A DNA stretch of 13,336 bases, from assembly GCA_919902475.1 (NCBI GenBank), contig CAKKRA010000408.1:1-13336 (forward strand), written 5' to 3'. Shown here piece after piece: positions 5,928 through 12,421 of this stretch (within the stretch, counting starts at the first letter, position 1; each line of letters starts with the position of its first letter). Both the position numbers and the translations under genes were made by a program. This DNA comes from Nitrospiria bacterium (GTDB lineage: Bacteria > Nitrospirota > CAKKRA01 > 9FT-COMBO-42-15). A model generated the notes under the pieces. That model was not told where the DNA came from. It saw only the letters and a list, made by a program, of their open reading frames with translations, and made no database searches.

Positions 5928-8900
5928 AAACAATTGGTATTTTTATATTTTTATGCACCCTTGCTGCAGCAATAGCGCCTTCATTTGCAGAGGAAGGGCG
6001 GGAAAAGGTTATTATCCGTTTGCCTGAATTTATAATCTTTTCTGATGAGCAGCTTCAGGAGGATAAGCTTCAGGAGGCTCCGCCGGCAAAGCCTGAAAAG
6101 GCTGCGCCCTTCAAAGACCTGAAGGGATTAAAGGATGATGTTCAGGCGCCTGATTCCATGACCACGCCTGATGCCAGGGCAAAGGAGAACTTCAAAAAGA
6201 CAAGGCCATCGCAGGCTTCAACAGGATGGGTATATGGAAACAGTGTTGCATTATTCTTAGCCGGCATCACAGGTGAAGAGCCTGCTGATGAAGCGCTCTT
6301 TAAGTCCGGCCTCTATTTTTATAAGAATGAGGAATATAAAAAGGCTGTTGATGCATTCAAAAAATTAATCAGAAAATATTCAAAGAGCGAATATGCCTCT
6401 GCCTCTTCATACTGGATTGCTGAATCTTATTATGCGATGGGAAACCTAAAGGACGCTGTTGACGCATATGAAGATACAATAAAAAAATACCCTGAGTCCG
6501 ATTACTGGGACTATGCCCACTATTCCTTAGGATGGCTCTATGTTAATGAGGGCGATTACAAAAAGGCAATATTCTATTTTACAAAGGCAACCAAATCACC
6601 CGTAAACAGCCTTGCGTACTCTGCGCAATTCTGGGTCGGCGACTGCCTTATGCGGCTCAAAAAATATGAGGATGCAATCAATGTATTTCATACGTTGACA
6701 TATTCTGATGTGACATCAAGGCTGTTAAATGAAAAAACCTTTGTTGAAGGCATAGCAAAATTTGTTGACGGAAAGGAGAATTACAGGGAATTTATCAGCC
6801 GCTTTCCCTTTCCGCAAAGCCTTCTGATAAATACTGCGCTGTATGGCCTTGGCGTCTCTGGAAAGGGCTCGGAAACCGGGGGCATATCATTCCAGAGGTC
6901 TGATATAAAAGGGATTAAAAATATTGTCTGGGGCATAAACATAAATACTGACATAAAATATCTTGAGGCCTCCATATACAGGACTGCATTGGCATACATT
7001 GCCCTGAACAAGATGGAAAAGGCAAGGGAAGAGGCAAAAAGGCTGAAGCAGATGAACCCTCAAACAAATTTTTCAGATTATATAGAATTTGAGGTTGCTA
7101 TCTATTATTACAAGAATAAAAATAAAAAGGATGCCTTGAAGATATTCCAATTTCTCGCAAAGAATACCCTTCAGCCTGACCTTGCGCCAGTTGTTGAATT
7201 TATGCTCGGTGAAATTCTTTATCAGGATGGAAAGATTAACGAGGCGCTATCAAGTTATGAGAAGGCTGAAAAGAATCCGGAAAGACCCCTCCTTAGCATA
7301 ATTGCTTCATACAAATCCAGCATCATTCTGTATCAGGGACAGGAATATGAGAGGGTTTTGAAGAAATTGCAGCCTGTAAAAGGCAAGCCGATACTTGCAA
7401 GGCATAAGGATGACATAAATTATTTGATAGCAGAATCGCTCTCTGCCTTAGGAAAATATGATGATGCGCTTTCGTCTTATCAGACGATACAAAATTCAAG
7501 CCCGCTTGCTGAAAAGGTTCAATATGGCAGGGCATGGGTCTATTATAAGAAGAGGCTCTTTAAAGAGGCGGCAGAGGCGTTTAATATCTTCATAGATAAA
7601 TATCCGAAAAGCGCTTTAAGGGAGGATGTCCTGTTCCGCATTGCGGATTCCTATCTGGGGCTCAAGGATTTTAGCGCATATTACAAGGCCTATGTACAGC
7701 TTATTAAGGAGTATCCTGAAAGCAGCCAGAATAACTGGATAGCCCTGCAGGCAGGGCTTACCATGTATAAGGAAGAAAAATTTGAGGATGCTGCTGCTGC
7801 CTTTAAGAATATAGTAACAAGGACGCCAAAAACAAAAGAGGCAGAGGAGGCGTCATTCCGCCTGGGCTGGTCGTATTTCAGTATGAATGAGTATAAAAAG
7901 GCTGTATCAGAATTCAGCAATCATGTAACTAATTATCCCAAGAGTCCGTTTATAGCAGAGGCATTGTTAAAGATTGGTGATTCTTACTACAATCTTAAGG
8001 AGTATACAAAGGCTCTGGAATATTATAACAATGTAAAATACAAACACCATAATAGTTCCTTTGTAAAGGACGCTGAATACGGCACCATCGTATCACACAA
8101 GCAGCTCGGCAACAGCGAGGCTGCAAGGGCTGAAACAGAAAGGTTTGTAAAAAAGAATCCAAAGGCTCAGATATCAATAACACTGCAGTTCCAGGCAGCA
8201 GAGGAGCTTGAGGCAAAGAAAAGGCTCAGGGAAGCCCTGCTTGCCTACAGAACTGTCCTGTCAATCTCAGAGACCAGTGAATTTTCAGATACCGCTCTGT
8301 ATAGAATCAGCAGGATACTGTTTGAAACAAAGGGATTTTATGATGCCATTTCAAGCCTCAACCAGCTCATAAATAATTATCCAAAGAGCGCATACCTGAT
8401 AGATGCCAGATATAAGATAGCTGAGTCATATTTCCAGATTGCAGACCATGAAAATGCAATTATACATTATAAAAAATTCGTTTCACTCTATCCTGATAAT
8501 GCAAATACGCCAGATGCGATATACAATACAGCCGCAGCATACGGCAGATCAAAAAAGACAGATGATGCAATAAAGACCTATAATGAATTTGTAAAGAGAT
8601 ATCCAGAGCACAAGATAACGCCAAATGCATATCTCTCGCTGGCGCAATACTACCGCAATGACAAGATGGATAAGAAGACGTCTGCCGCCTTCTATCAAAA
8701 GGCAACTGAATTCCAGAATGAGGAGATTGCTGCAGAGGCGCAATTCAACCTCGGAGAATTGGCGCTTGCTGAAGGCAGGAGCGATGATGCAAAGATAGAG
8801 TTTATGAAGACTTATTACCTATATTCAAAGATAGAAAAGTGGGGCTCTCTGGCGCAATTAAAAACAGCGGAGATTTTTGAGAAAGAAAAAAGGTATACTG

Positions 8901-9007
8901 CCGCGTATGCCATTTATCAAAGGATAATGGATAAATCAAAGAATAAAGAGGCTGTGCAAGCCTCAGGCGAAAAGATAAAGGATTTAAAAGAGACTATTAA
9001 TAAATGA
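5924..9007 (+). CDS. Giant secreted TPR-repeat protein (1027 residues)
   Basis: A Sec signal peptide (residues 1-22, cleavage probably SFA|EEG) is followed by a charged, Lys/Pro/Asp-rich stretch (about 23-125). From about residue 127 to the end I count roughly 22 TPR-like units. Many have the period-typical tail KYPxS, for example AFKKLIRKYSKSEYA, AYEDTIKKYPESDYW, AFNIFIDKYPKSALR, YNEFVKRYPEHKITP. One unit near residues 305-345 is interrupted by a Gly/Ile-rich insertion (GVSGKGSETGGISF and on). Such arrays form long superhelical solenoids. With its signal peptide and its position between another TPR protein and a TonB-like protein, it is most likely a periplasmic or outer-membrane-associated scaffold. 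ATGA overlaps at both ends (5924-5927 and 9004-9007) make it the middle gene of a coupled operon. I do not recognise a named family for the whole protein. Confidence 0.85.
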   Translation: MKTIGIFIFLCTLAAAIAPSFAEEGREKVIIRLPEFIIFSDEQLQEDKLQEAPPAKPEKAAPFKDLKGLKDDVQAPDSMTTPDARAKENFKKTRPSQASTGWVYGNSVALFLAGITGEEPADEALFKSGLYFYKNEEYKKAVDAFKKLIRKYSKSEYASASSYWIAESYYAMGNLKDAVDAYEDTIKKYPESDYWDYAHYSLGWLYVNEGDYKKAIFYFTKATKSPVNSLAYSAQFWVGDCLMRLKKYEDAINVFHTLTYSDVTSRLLNEKTFVEGIAKFVDGKENYREFISRFPFPQSLLINTALYGLGVSGKGSETGGISFQRSDIKGIKNIVWGININTDIKYLEASIYRTALAYIALNKMEKAREEAKRLKQMNPQTNFSDYIEFEVAIYYYKNKNKKDALKIFQFLAKNTLQPDLAPVVEFMLGEILYQDGKINEALSSYEKAEKNPERPLLSIIASYKSSIILYQGQEYERVLKKLQPVKGKPILARHKDDINYLIAESLSALGKYDDALSSYQTIQNSSPLAEKVQYGRAWVYYKKRLFKEAAEAFNIFIDKYPKSALREDVLFRIADSYLGLKDFSAYYKAYVQLIKEYPESSQNNWIALQAGLTMYKEEKFEDAAAAFKNIVTRTPKTKEAEEASFRLGWSYFSMNEYKKAVSEFSNHVTNYPKSPFIAEALLKIGDSYYNLKEYTKALEYYNNVKYKHHNSSFVKDAEYGTIVSHKQLGNSEAARAETERFVKKNPKAQISITLQFQAAEELEAKKRLREALLAYRTVLSISETSEFSDTALYRISRILFETKGFYDAISSLNQLINNYPKSAYLIDARYKIAESYFQIADHENAIIHYKKFVSLYPDNANTPDAIYNTAAAYGRSKKTDDAIKTYNEFVKRYPEHKITPNAYLSLAQYYRNDKMDKKTSAAFYQKATEFQNEEIAAEAQFNLGELALAEGRSDDAKIEFMKTYYLYSKIEKWGSLAQLKTAEIFEKEKRYTAAYAIYQRIMDKSKNKEAVQASGEKIKDLKETINK

Positions 9008-9819
9008 ACAAGAGCGCTATTACAGCAGAATATATTAACAAGGGGCTGCAGCCCCTTGTTATTTCCAACAGGATAACCAAGGAGATAATCATCTCCATTT
9101 CGCTTCATTTTATTATTGTCTTTTTTCTTGTATTTTTTCCTCCATTCTTTATGCAGATAAAGGAGCCGACTATAACAGAGGTTACACTGATTAATACCAT
9201 TGACCCCATACCAATACCATCAATAAAAGAAGAGATGCAGTCGCCGTTTCCTGTGCCCGCGCCTATAATACAAAAGGCAGCCCCTGTGATACCCAAGGCA
9301 AAGAGTATGCCTCAGCCTGAGAAGTCTGCGGAAAAGCCTGTTATAGATGAGCCTGTAAAGGACATACGTCCGGGAATCGGCCTTCCAACAAGGTCAGACA
9401 CAGGGAAAAAGGAGACAGCATTATTTTCTAAAAAATCTTTAGATCCTGATATCCCGGTGCCGAGTAAAGGACTTATTACAGAGGGGAGGAATACGCAGAC
9501 AGCGCTTTCTACAAATAAAAAGGGCGAGGCAGCAGGCAGCAGCGAGTCATTCGGGATAAAAGGCAGCGCTGGCAAAAGAAAGCTTATTTTCAGGCCTTCA
9601 CCCCCGTCTGTTGATACATCAGTAACTGTTACAATTGAACTTGAATTCAGAATCCTTAGCGACGGCTCTGTAGTGGATGTTATGCCGGTACGAAAGGCGG
9701 ATGCTAAACTTGAAGAGATAGCTATCAGATACCTGAAGAACTGGCGGTTCAATGCGGTATCAGATGACGAGAAAGACGAGTATGTGGGGATTGTGCCGAT
9801 AAAGTTTAAGGTGAGGTAG
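9004..9819 (+). CDS. TonB-family energy-transducing protein
   Basis: A 271-residue protein with TonB layout. It has a short cytoplasmic tail (1-27), one membrane helix (about 28-50, ISISLHFIIVFFLVFF), then a Pro/Lys-rich periplasmic spacer (66-125, with PIPIPS, PFPVPAP and PVIPKAK). It ends in a C-terminal TonB domain (about 205-271): TVTIELEFRILSDGSVVDV, then AIRYLKNWRFNAV and the last strand VPIKFKVR. TonB carries proton-motive-force energy from ExbB/ExbD to outer-membrane receptors. No exbB, exbD or receptor gene lies in this window, so partners must be elsewhere, or the protein serves the two upstream TPR proteins in another role (TolA/Glt-like). The start overlaps the previous stop (ATGA). 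Codons 12-19 are formed by a perfect 24-bp palindrome. Its TAG directly abuts the stop codon of the convergent cytochrome gene. I give no symbol because the substrate system is unknown. Confidence 0.85.
   Translation: MNKSAITAEYINKGLQPLVISNRITKEIIISISLHFIIVFFLVFFPPFFMQIKEPTITEVTLINTIDPIPIPSIKEEMQSPFPVPAPIIQKAAPVIPKAKSMPQPEKSAEKPVIDEPVKDIRPGIGLPTRSDTGKKETALFSKKSLDPDIPVPSKGLITEGRNTQTALSTNKKGEAAGSSESFGIKGSAGKRKLIFRPSPPSVDTSVTVTIELEFRILSDGSVVDVMPVRKADAKLEEIAIRYLKNWRFNAVSDDEKDEYVGIVPIKFKVR
9037..9060. repeat. Perfect 24-bp palindrome inside the tonB-like gene
   Basis: AACAAGGGGCTG is followed directly by its exact reverse complement. In RNA it would form a 10-bp stem with a UGCA tetraloop, starting 33 bases after the start codon. 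It is exactly in frame as eight codons, N12-V19 (NKGLQPLV), in the cytoplasmic tail before the membrane helix. The following bases (ATTTCC) are only weakly T-rich. It looks like a REP-type palindrome that has been accommodated in a coding sequence. Confidence 0.75.
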
Positions 9820-10299
9820 CTATTTCTTTACATGGCAACGTTCGCAGTATTTAAGCGGGAAGGCAACGGTGCCGTGGCACCTGCCGCAGAATTCACCGCC
9901 GAATATCTTTTCCATTGTTATGCCGTTGCCGCCCTTCTGAGCCTTGAAAATCTTTGGATGGCAGTTTGTGCAGTCAAGCCACTGGGTATGCTGATAGTGC
10001 GGATAAGTCACTGCAGGCATTGTCCTTGAATCAAAAACAATATCAAGGTTTAAGGGGGGTGATTGCAGCTTGGTAGGCTTTAATTCAATTGAGTCTCTGG
10101 GCTTGATTATTCCCCTGTCTATTGCAGCAACCCAGTCAATAAAACCGTCCTCTGTGCGCGGAAGGTACGAAAAGGCAGCAGGCTGATTTTCCACTGTTTT
10201 AAAAACCAATTCCTTTTTTGCGCAGCTTTCAATTACTACAGGCAGAACAATAATAAGGGGCAGGTAAAATCTAATAATTAATTTAAAAACTTCATTCAT
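9820..10299 (-). CDS. Triheme c7-type cytochrome lipoprotein (form B, second copy)
   Basis: A 159-residue c-type cytochrome with three CxxCH heme sites: CTNCH (110-114), CGRCH (138-142) and CERCH (152-156). H101 and H104 in YPHYQH are candidate distal ligands. The hydrophobic leader ends in VVIESC, so C26 is a likely lipid-modified cysteine (Glu at -2 is unusual). The FIDWVAAIDRGIIKPRDS segment (53-70) and the VAFPLxxCxRCHVK end match the larger lipoprotein at 10688-11440, so these are paralogues. The expected role is electron transfer at the periplasmic face of a membrane. Last gene of the four-cytochrome operon, 45 bp after its neighbour and separated from it by a strong hairpin (10313-10340). 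The ATG at 10299 lacks a clear ribosome site. Its stop codon touches that of the convergent tonB-like gene, and it may be covered by antisense readthrough from that operon. Confidence 0.88.
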   Translation of the reverse strand: MNEVFKLIIRFYLPLIIVLPVVIESCAKKELVFKTVENQPAAFSYLPRTEDGFIDWVAAIDRGIIKPRDSIELKPTKLQSPPLNLDIVFDSRTMPAVTYPHYQHTQWLDCTNCHPKIFKAQKGGNGITMEKIFGGEFCGRCHGTVAFPLKYCERCHVKK

Positions 10300-10312
10300 A
10301 TATCAATCGCAT

Positions 10313-10356
10313 AGAGGGGCGGTTTATCAACCGCCCCTCTTCTTTTATTTCTTTTT
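10313..10356 (+). terminator. Intrinsic terminator-like hairpin oriented for the plus strand
   Basis: AGAGGGGCGGTT (10313-10324) and AACCGCCCCTCT (10329-10340) form a perfect 12-bp stem with a 4-base loop. It is followed on the plus strand by a T-rich tract (10341-10356, TCTTTTATTTCTTTTT). On the minus strand the stem is followed by ATGCGATTG, with no T-run, so it should not end the cytochrome operon. The only plus-strand transcript that could reach it is the TPR/TonB operon, about 500 bases after the tonB-like stop. The TAA of the minus-strand gene at 10345 lies within the T tract. The stem also resembles dispersed GGGGCGG-type palindromic repeats. Confidence 0.65.
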
Positions 10357-10683
10357 AATTGTCGTTTCACCTGAATGGCATCTCTCACATTTAAGCAGCG
10401 GATATGCATCCTTCCCATTATGGCACTTGCCGCAGTACTGCCCCTTGGAATTCTTAGCCATATTTATATCATTGGCGCCATTCTTCTTAATAAATATTGC
10501 GTCATGGCATATCTCGCATTTATTTCTCTTGATATGAAGCCCGTGTGTGAAAACCACAGGCTTCATATCAAACTTCTCTGCATATTTATTGAAGATTATC
10601 TTCTCTTTCTCCTGCGCACTTACACTATGCTGCGATAAATAAAAAAGTGAGCCAATAATAATGAGAGAAATTATCCGTTTCAA
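10345..10683 (-). CDS. Small triheme c7-type cytochrome (form A, second copy)
   Basis: A 112-residue secreted cytochrome with three heme sites: CEICH (56-60), CGKCH (84-88) and CERCH (99-103). H47 and H50 in FTHGLH are likely distal ligands. The signal peptide is residues 1-23 (SVSA|QEK). The core FIKKNGANDINM (64-75) plus GQYCGKCHNG is shared with the form A protein at 11489-11878. Start: TTG at 10683, chosen because an in-frame stop (10686-10684) lies immediately upstream and the KRIISLIII signal peptide begins there; the next Met is residue 40, past the signal. The gene follows form B by only 4 bp, indicating coupling. Soluble c7-type proteins shuttle electrons in the periplasm; the partner here is presumably the adjacent lipoprotein form. 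Confidence 0.87.
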   Translation of the reverse strand: MKRIISLIIIGSLFYLSQHSVSAQEKEKIIFNKYAEKFDMKPVVFTHGLHIKRNKCEICHDAIFIKKNGANDINMAKNSKGQYCGKCHNGKDAYPLLKCERCHSGETTIKKK

Positions 10684-10687
10684 TTAA

Positions 10688-11440
10688 TTACTTTGCCCCC
10701 TTTGGCCTTACATGACACCTCTGGCAGTCTGTAAGTGGAAATGCCACTTTGTCATGGCATCTGCCGCAATACTGGCCTGCTGCGATCTTTGCCATTGTCA
10801 TGTCAGGATTGCCGCCTGCCTTCATATTGAATATTGCAGGGTGGCAGTTTGTACAGTTAAGCCAGAAGGTATGGATAAAATGCGGAAATACTACATCCTC
10901 CATAGACATACTCTTTGTTTTAATTACGACTTCAAGAGGAAATGTCATATCTGGCGGAGCATTTGGGTCAAGTGAATGCCATGGTTTTATCTTTCCCTCT
11001 TTAACGATTGCTGCCCAGTCAATCAGGCCATATTTATCCTTTGGCAGTTTAGCAAGCTCGAGCGCCATTGGATGCGGAGCCATGCCTGCCTTTTCTGCTG
11101 CGCCTACAACCTTTGTAGGGTCGCCTGTGCCAGCAACTGTCCCTGTGCTGTCAAGAAATATTGCCTGTGAAGGGTCAATCTGCGGCGCCTTTGCTGCCGG
11201 CGCCTTTTCCGATGTCTTTGTTGATGGCTTTGCTGCAGGTTCCTCTTTCTTTGCCGGAGCTGGCTCTGCTGGTTTTGCTGCTTCAACTACCTTTGCCGGC
11301 TCTGTTTTTGGGGCTGCCTCTTTCTTTGTCTCCTTTGCTGCCGGCGCCTTGGCGTCCTTCTGTGTTGCACAGCTATTTATCGCGAAAATTATAACTACTG
11401 CAAATACAATGCTAAAAAATCTATTTTTAAGGGTTATCAT
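10688..11440 (-). CDS. Triheme c7-type cytochrome lipoprotein with long Ala/Lys/Pro linker (form B, first copy)
   Basis: A 250-residue protein. The leader ends in FAINSC, making C24 a likely lipoprotein cysteine. Then comes an Ala/Lys/Pro/Glu-rich linker (about 28-88) that could span periplasm or peptidoglycan. The C-terminal half is a triheme domain: CTNCH (196-200), CGRCH (225-229), CQRCH (239-243), with H187 and H190 (FPHFIH) as candidate distal ligands. The GLIDWAAIVKEGKIKPWHSL segment (138-157) is the same motif as in the 9820-10299 protein. The Ala/Pro linker is low-complexity and is absent from the second copy, which starts its conserved part soon after the lipid site. ATG 11440 has a good GGAGGA (spacing about 8). 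It lies 48 bp after form A and 4 bp before the next form A. The likely role is membrane-anchored electron relay. The surface anchored to (inner or outer membrane) is not settled by sequence; residues +2/+3 are Ala-Thr, which do not match the Asp inner-membrane retention signal. Confidence 0.88.
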   Translation of the reverse strand: MITLKNRFFSIVFAVVIIFAINSCATQKDAKAPAAKETKKEAAPKTEPAKVVEAAKPAEPAPAKKEEPAAKPSTKTSEKAPAAKAPQIDPSQAIFLDSTGTVAGTGDPTKVVGAAEKAGMAPHPMALELAKLPKDKYGLIDWAAIVKEGKIKPWHSLDPNAPPDMTFPLEVVIKTKSMSMEDVVFPHFIHTFWLNCTNCHPAIFNMKAGGNPDMTMAKIAAGQYCGRCHDKVAFPLTDCQRCHVRPKGAK

Positions 11441-11460
11441 CTTTATATTCCTCCAGAATT

Positions 11461-11491
11461 TAGGTTTAATAGGTTTAATAATAAAAACCTA
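11461..11491. repeat. Small direct and inverted repeat between cytochrome genes
   Basis: AGGTTTAAT occurs twice in tandem (11462-11470 and 11471-11479). TAGGTTT (11470-11476) and AAACCTA (11485-11491) form a 7-bp AT-rich stem that includes the stop codon of the form A gene at 11489. It could be a weak processing or pause structure between the first and second genes of the operon. It lies just upstream of the GGAGGA site of form B. Confidence 0.35.
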
Positions 11492-11878
11492 TTTTGGCGG
11501 CGCCGTCGCCCCTGTTGTTAAAAGGCCGTCAGGATTCCCGCCCACTGAATGGCAGCGTCCGCATGAAAGCGGCGCCCATGCAATCCTTCCATTATGGCAT
11601 TTTCCGCAGTGGTTGCCTTTTATGATGGAGGACATATTTATATCATTTGAACCCTTCTTCATAATAAAGATATCCTCATGACACACCTTGCATTTAAACC
11701 TAACCCTGTGAAACCAGTGTGGAAACATTACTGGCTGCATACCCTGCTTTTCTGCCTGCTTATTTATAATAATGTCGGCATACTCCGCATCTGCCTTTGG
11801 CGCAAAACCCAGCCACACCAAGCCGGTAATCGCCGCTAATACAATTAGAGTAACTAGTAAAAACCTAAAATGTCTCAT
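11489..11878 (-). CDS. Small triheme c7-type cytochrome (form A, first copy)
   Basis: A 129-residue cytochrome, first gene of the cytochrome operon. The signal peptide covers about 1-31 (ADA|EYAD). Heme sites are CKVCH (63-67), CGKCH (91-95) and CGRCH (106-110); H54 and H57 in FPHWFH are probable distal ligands. FIMKKGSNDINM (71-82) and HCGKCHNG match the second form A copy, and the C-terminal tail GLLTTGATAPPK is extra. ATG 11878 follows GGGGGAAGG. A promoter is proposed at 11961-11933, divergent from that of the 12035 cytochrome. Expected to be a soluble periplasmic electron carrier. The c7-type triheme family also includes larger proteins made of repeated triheme domains; here the units are separate genes. 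Confidence 0.88.
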   Translation of the reverse strand: MRHFRFLLVTLIVLAAITGLVWLGFAPKADAEYADIIINKQAEKQGMQPVMFPHWFHRVRFKCKVCHEDIFIMKKGSNDINMSSIIKGNHCGKCHNGRIAWAPLSCGRCHSVGGNPDGLLTTGATAPPK

Positions 11879-11932
11879 ATACCTTCCCCCCTTTTCAAGA
11901 TTTTTGAGATTTGCTTTTAGTAAAGTGAATAA

Positions 11933-11961
11933 TTTTTAGCATAGTAGCTATAAGGTGTCAA
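11933..11961 (-). promoter_or_regulatory. Probable sigma70-type promoter of the c7 cytochrome operon
   Basis: Minus strand: perfect TTGACA (11961-11956), 17-bp spacer and a weak TAAAAA (11938-11933), with TGC in front that could act as an extended -10. The leader would be about 48 bases and ends in GGGGGAAGG. The weak -10 box would leave room for an activator, but I see no clear operator. The rest of 11879-12034 holds no gene. Confidence 0.5.
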
Positions 11962-11998
11962 TAAAAAAATTCAACTTGATAAAAATTTGGCATCCCCC

Positions 11999-12027
11999 TT
12001 GACAATTATATATTAACCCATTAGAAT
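11999..12027 (+). promoter_or_regulatory. sigma70-type promoter of the split cytochrome c gene
   Basis: Perfect TTGACA (11999-12004), 17-bp spacer and TAGAAT (12022-12027). The expected +1, 7-8 bases beyond the -10, coincides with the GTG start at 12035, so the message is probably leaderless. Its -35 lies 37 bp from that of the divergent c7 operon, so the two cytochrome units may be co-regulated. Confidence 0.7.
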
Positions 12028-12034
12028 AAAGTCT

Positions 12035-12421
12035 GTGAAAAAGGAATATCTGATATCATTTATTATTGGCCTGTTTGTGGCAGCAGGTTATTTGCCAGCC
12101 CCCTATGCAGCAGAATCAAATCCCATTAAAGAGGGAGAGGAGCTTTACCAGAAAAACTGCTCTGTATGCCACGGCGATAAGGGAGACGGCAATACATGGG
12201 TATCTCATGAGCTTAATCCGAAGCCCAAAAATTTTACTGACCCACTGGTAATTAAGGTTATGACCAGAAAACGGATGCGCGATTCCGTTATCAACGGCAG
12301 GCAGGGAACAGCTATGCAGGCCTTTAAGACTCAGCTTTCAGAATCTGAGATCAACCTGATTATTGATTATATTCAGACAGCTTTTATGAAGGTTGATATC
12401 AAGACGAAGAAAAAAAAATAG
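12035..12421 (+). CDS. Cytochrome c, first domain (5' part of a frame-broken triheme gene)
   Basis: 128 residues: a signal peptide (KKEYLISFIIGLFVAAG, cleavage about APYAA|ES, residue 26), then one class I-like cytochrome c domain with CSVCH (42-46), a PKPKNFTDP loop (62-70) and the probable Met ligand M94 in NGRQGTAM. It acts in the periplasm as an electron carrier. GTG 12035 is the only start that yields the signal peptide; an in-frame TAA at 12014 blocks extension and no ribosome site exists, which fits a leaderless mRNA. The frame ends in four Lys codons within a run of nine A's, followed at once by TAG (12419-12421). The next cytochrome domain resumes in the -1 frame with no start codon of its own, so this is most likely the first third of a single protein. 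Confidence 0.85.
   Translation: MKKEYLISFIIGLFVAAGYLPAPYAAESNPIKEGEELYQKNCSVCHGDKGDGNTWVSHELNPKPKNFTDPLVIKVMTRKRMRDSVINGRQGTAMQAFKTQLSESEINLIIDYIQTAFMKVDIKTKKKK
12410..12421 (+). other. A9 run at a -1 frame break: slippery site or indel
   Basis: Nine A's (12410-12418) read as AAA AAA AAA before TAG. A slip of -1, or one extra A in the mRNA or genome, bypasses the stop and continues as IVLAALTPETARGRDIYNF, straight into the next cytochrome domain. A AAA AAA fits the pattern of bacterial -1 slippery heptamers. CTGCCC (12428-12433) can pair with GGGCAG (12453-12458), a possible stimulatory hairpin 9 bases downstream. A homopolymer assembly error gives the same picture. Confidence 0.6.

Noticed and set aside
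11162..11394. Open frames with repetitive Leu/Pro or Gln/Arg composition opposite or out of frame with the cytochrome lipoprotein
   Set aside because: They are shadows of the low-complexity Ala/Lys/Pro linker of the 10688-11440 gene, with no start signals or recognisable domain.
10749..11681. Long plus-strand open frame of 310 codons across the cytochrome genes
   Set aside because: It is antisense to two genes with six clear heme motifs, and its composition (Ala/Phe/Ser-rich) mirrors the codon bias of the opposite strand.
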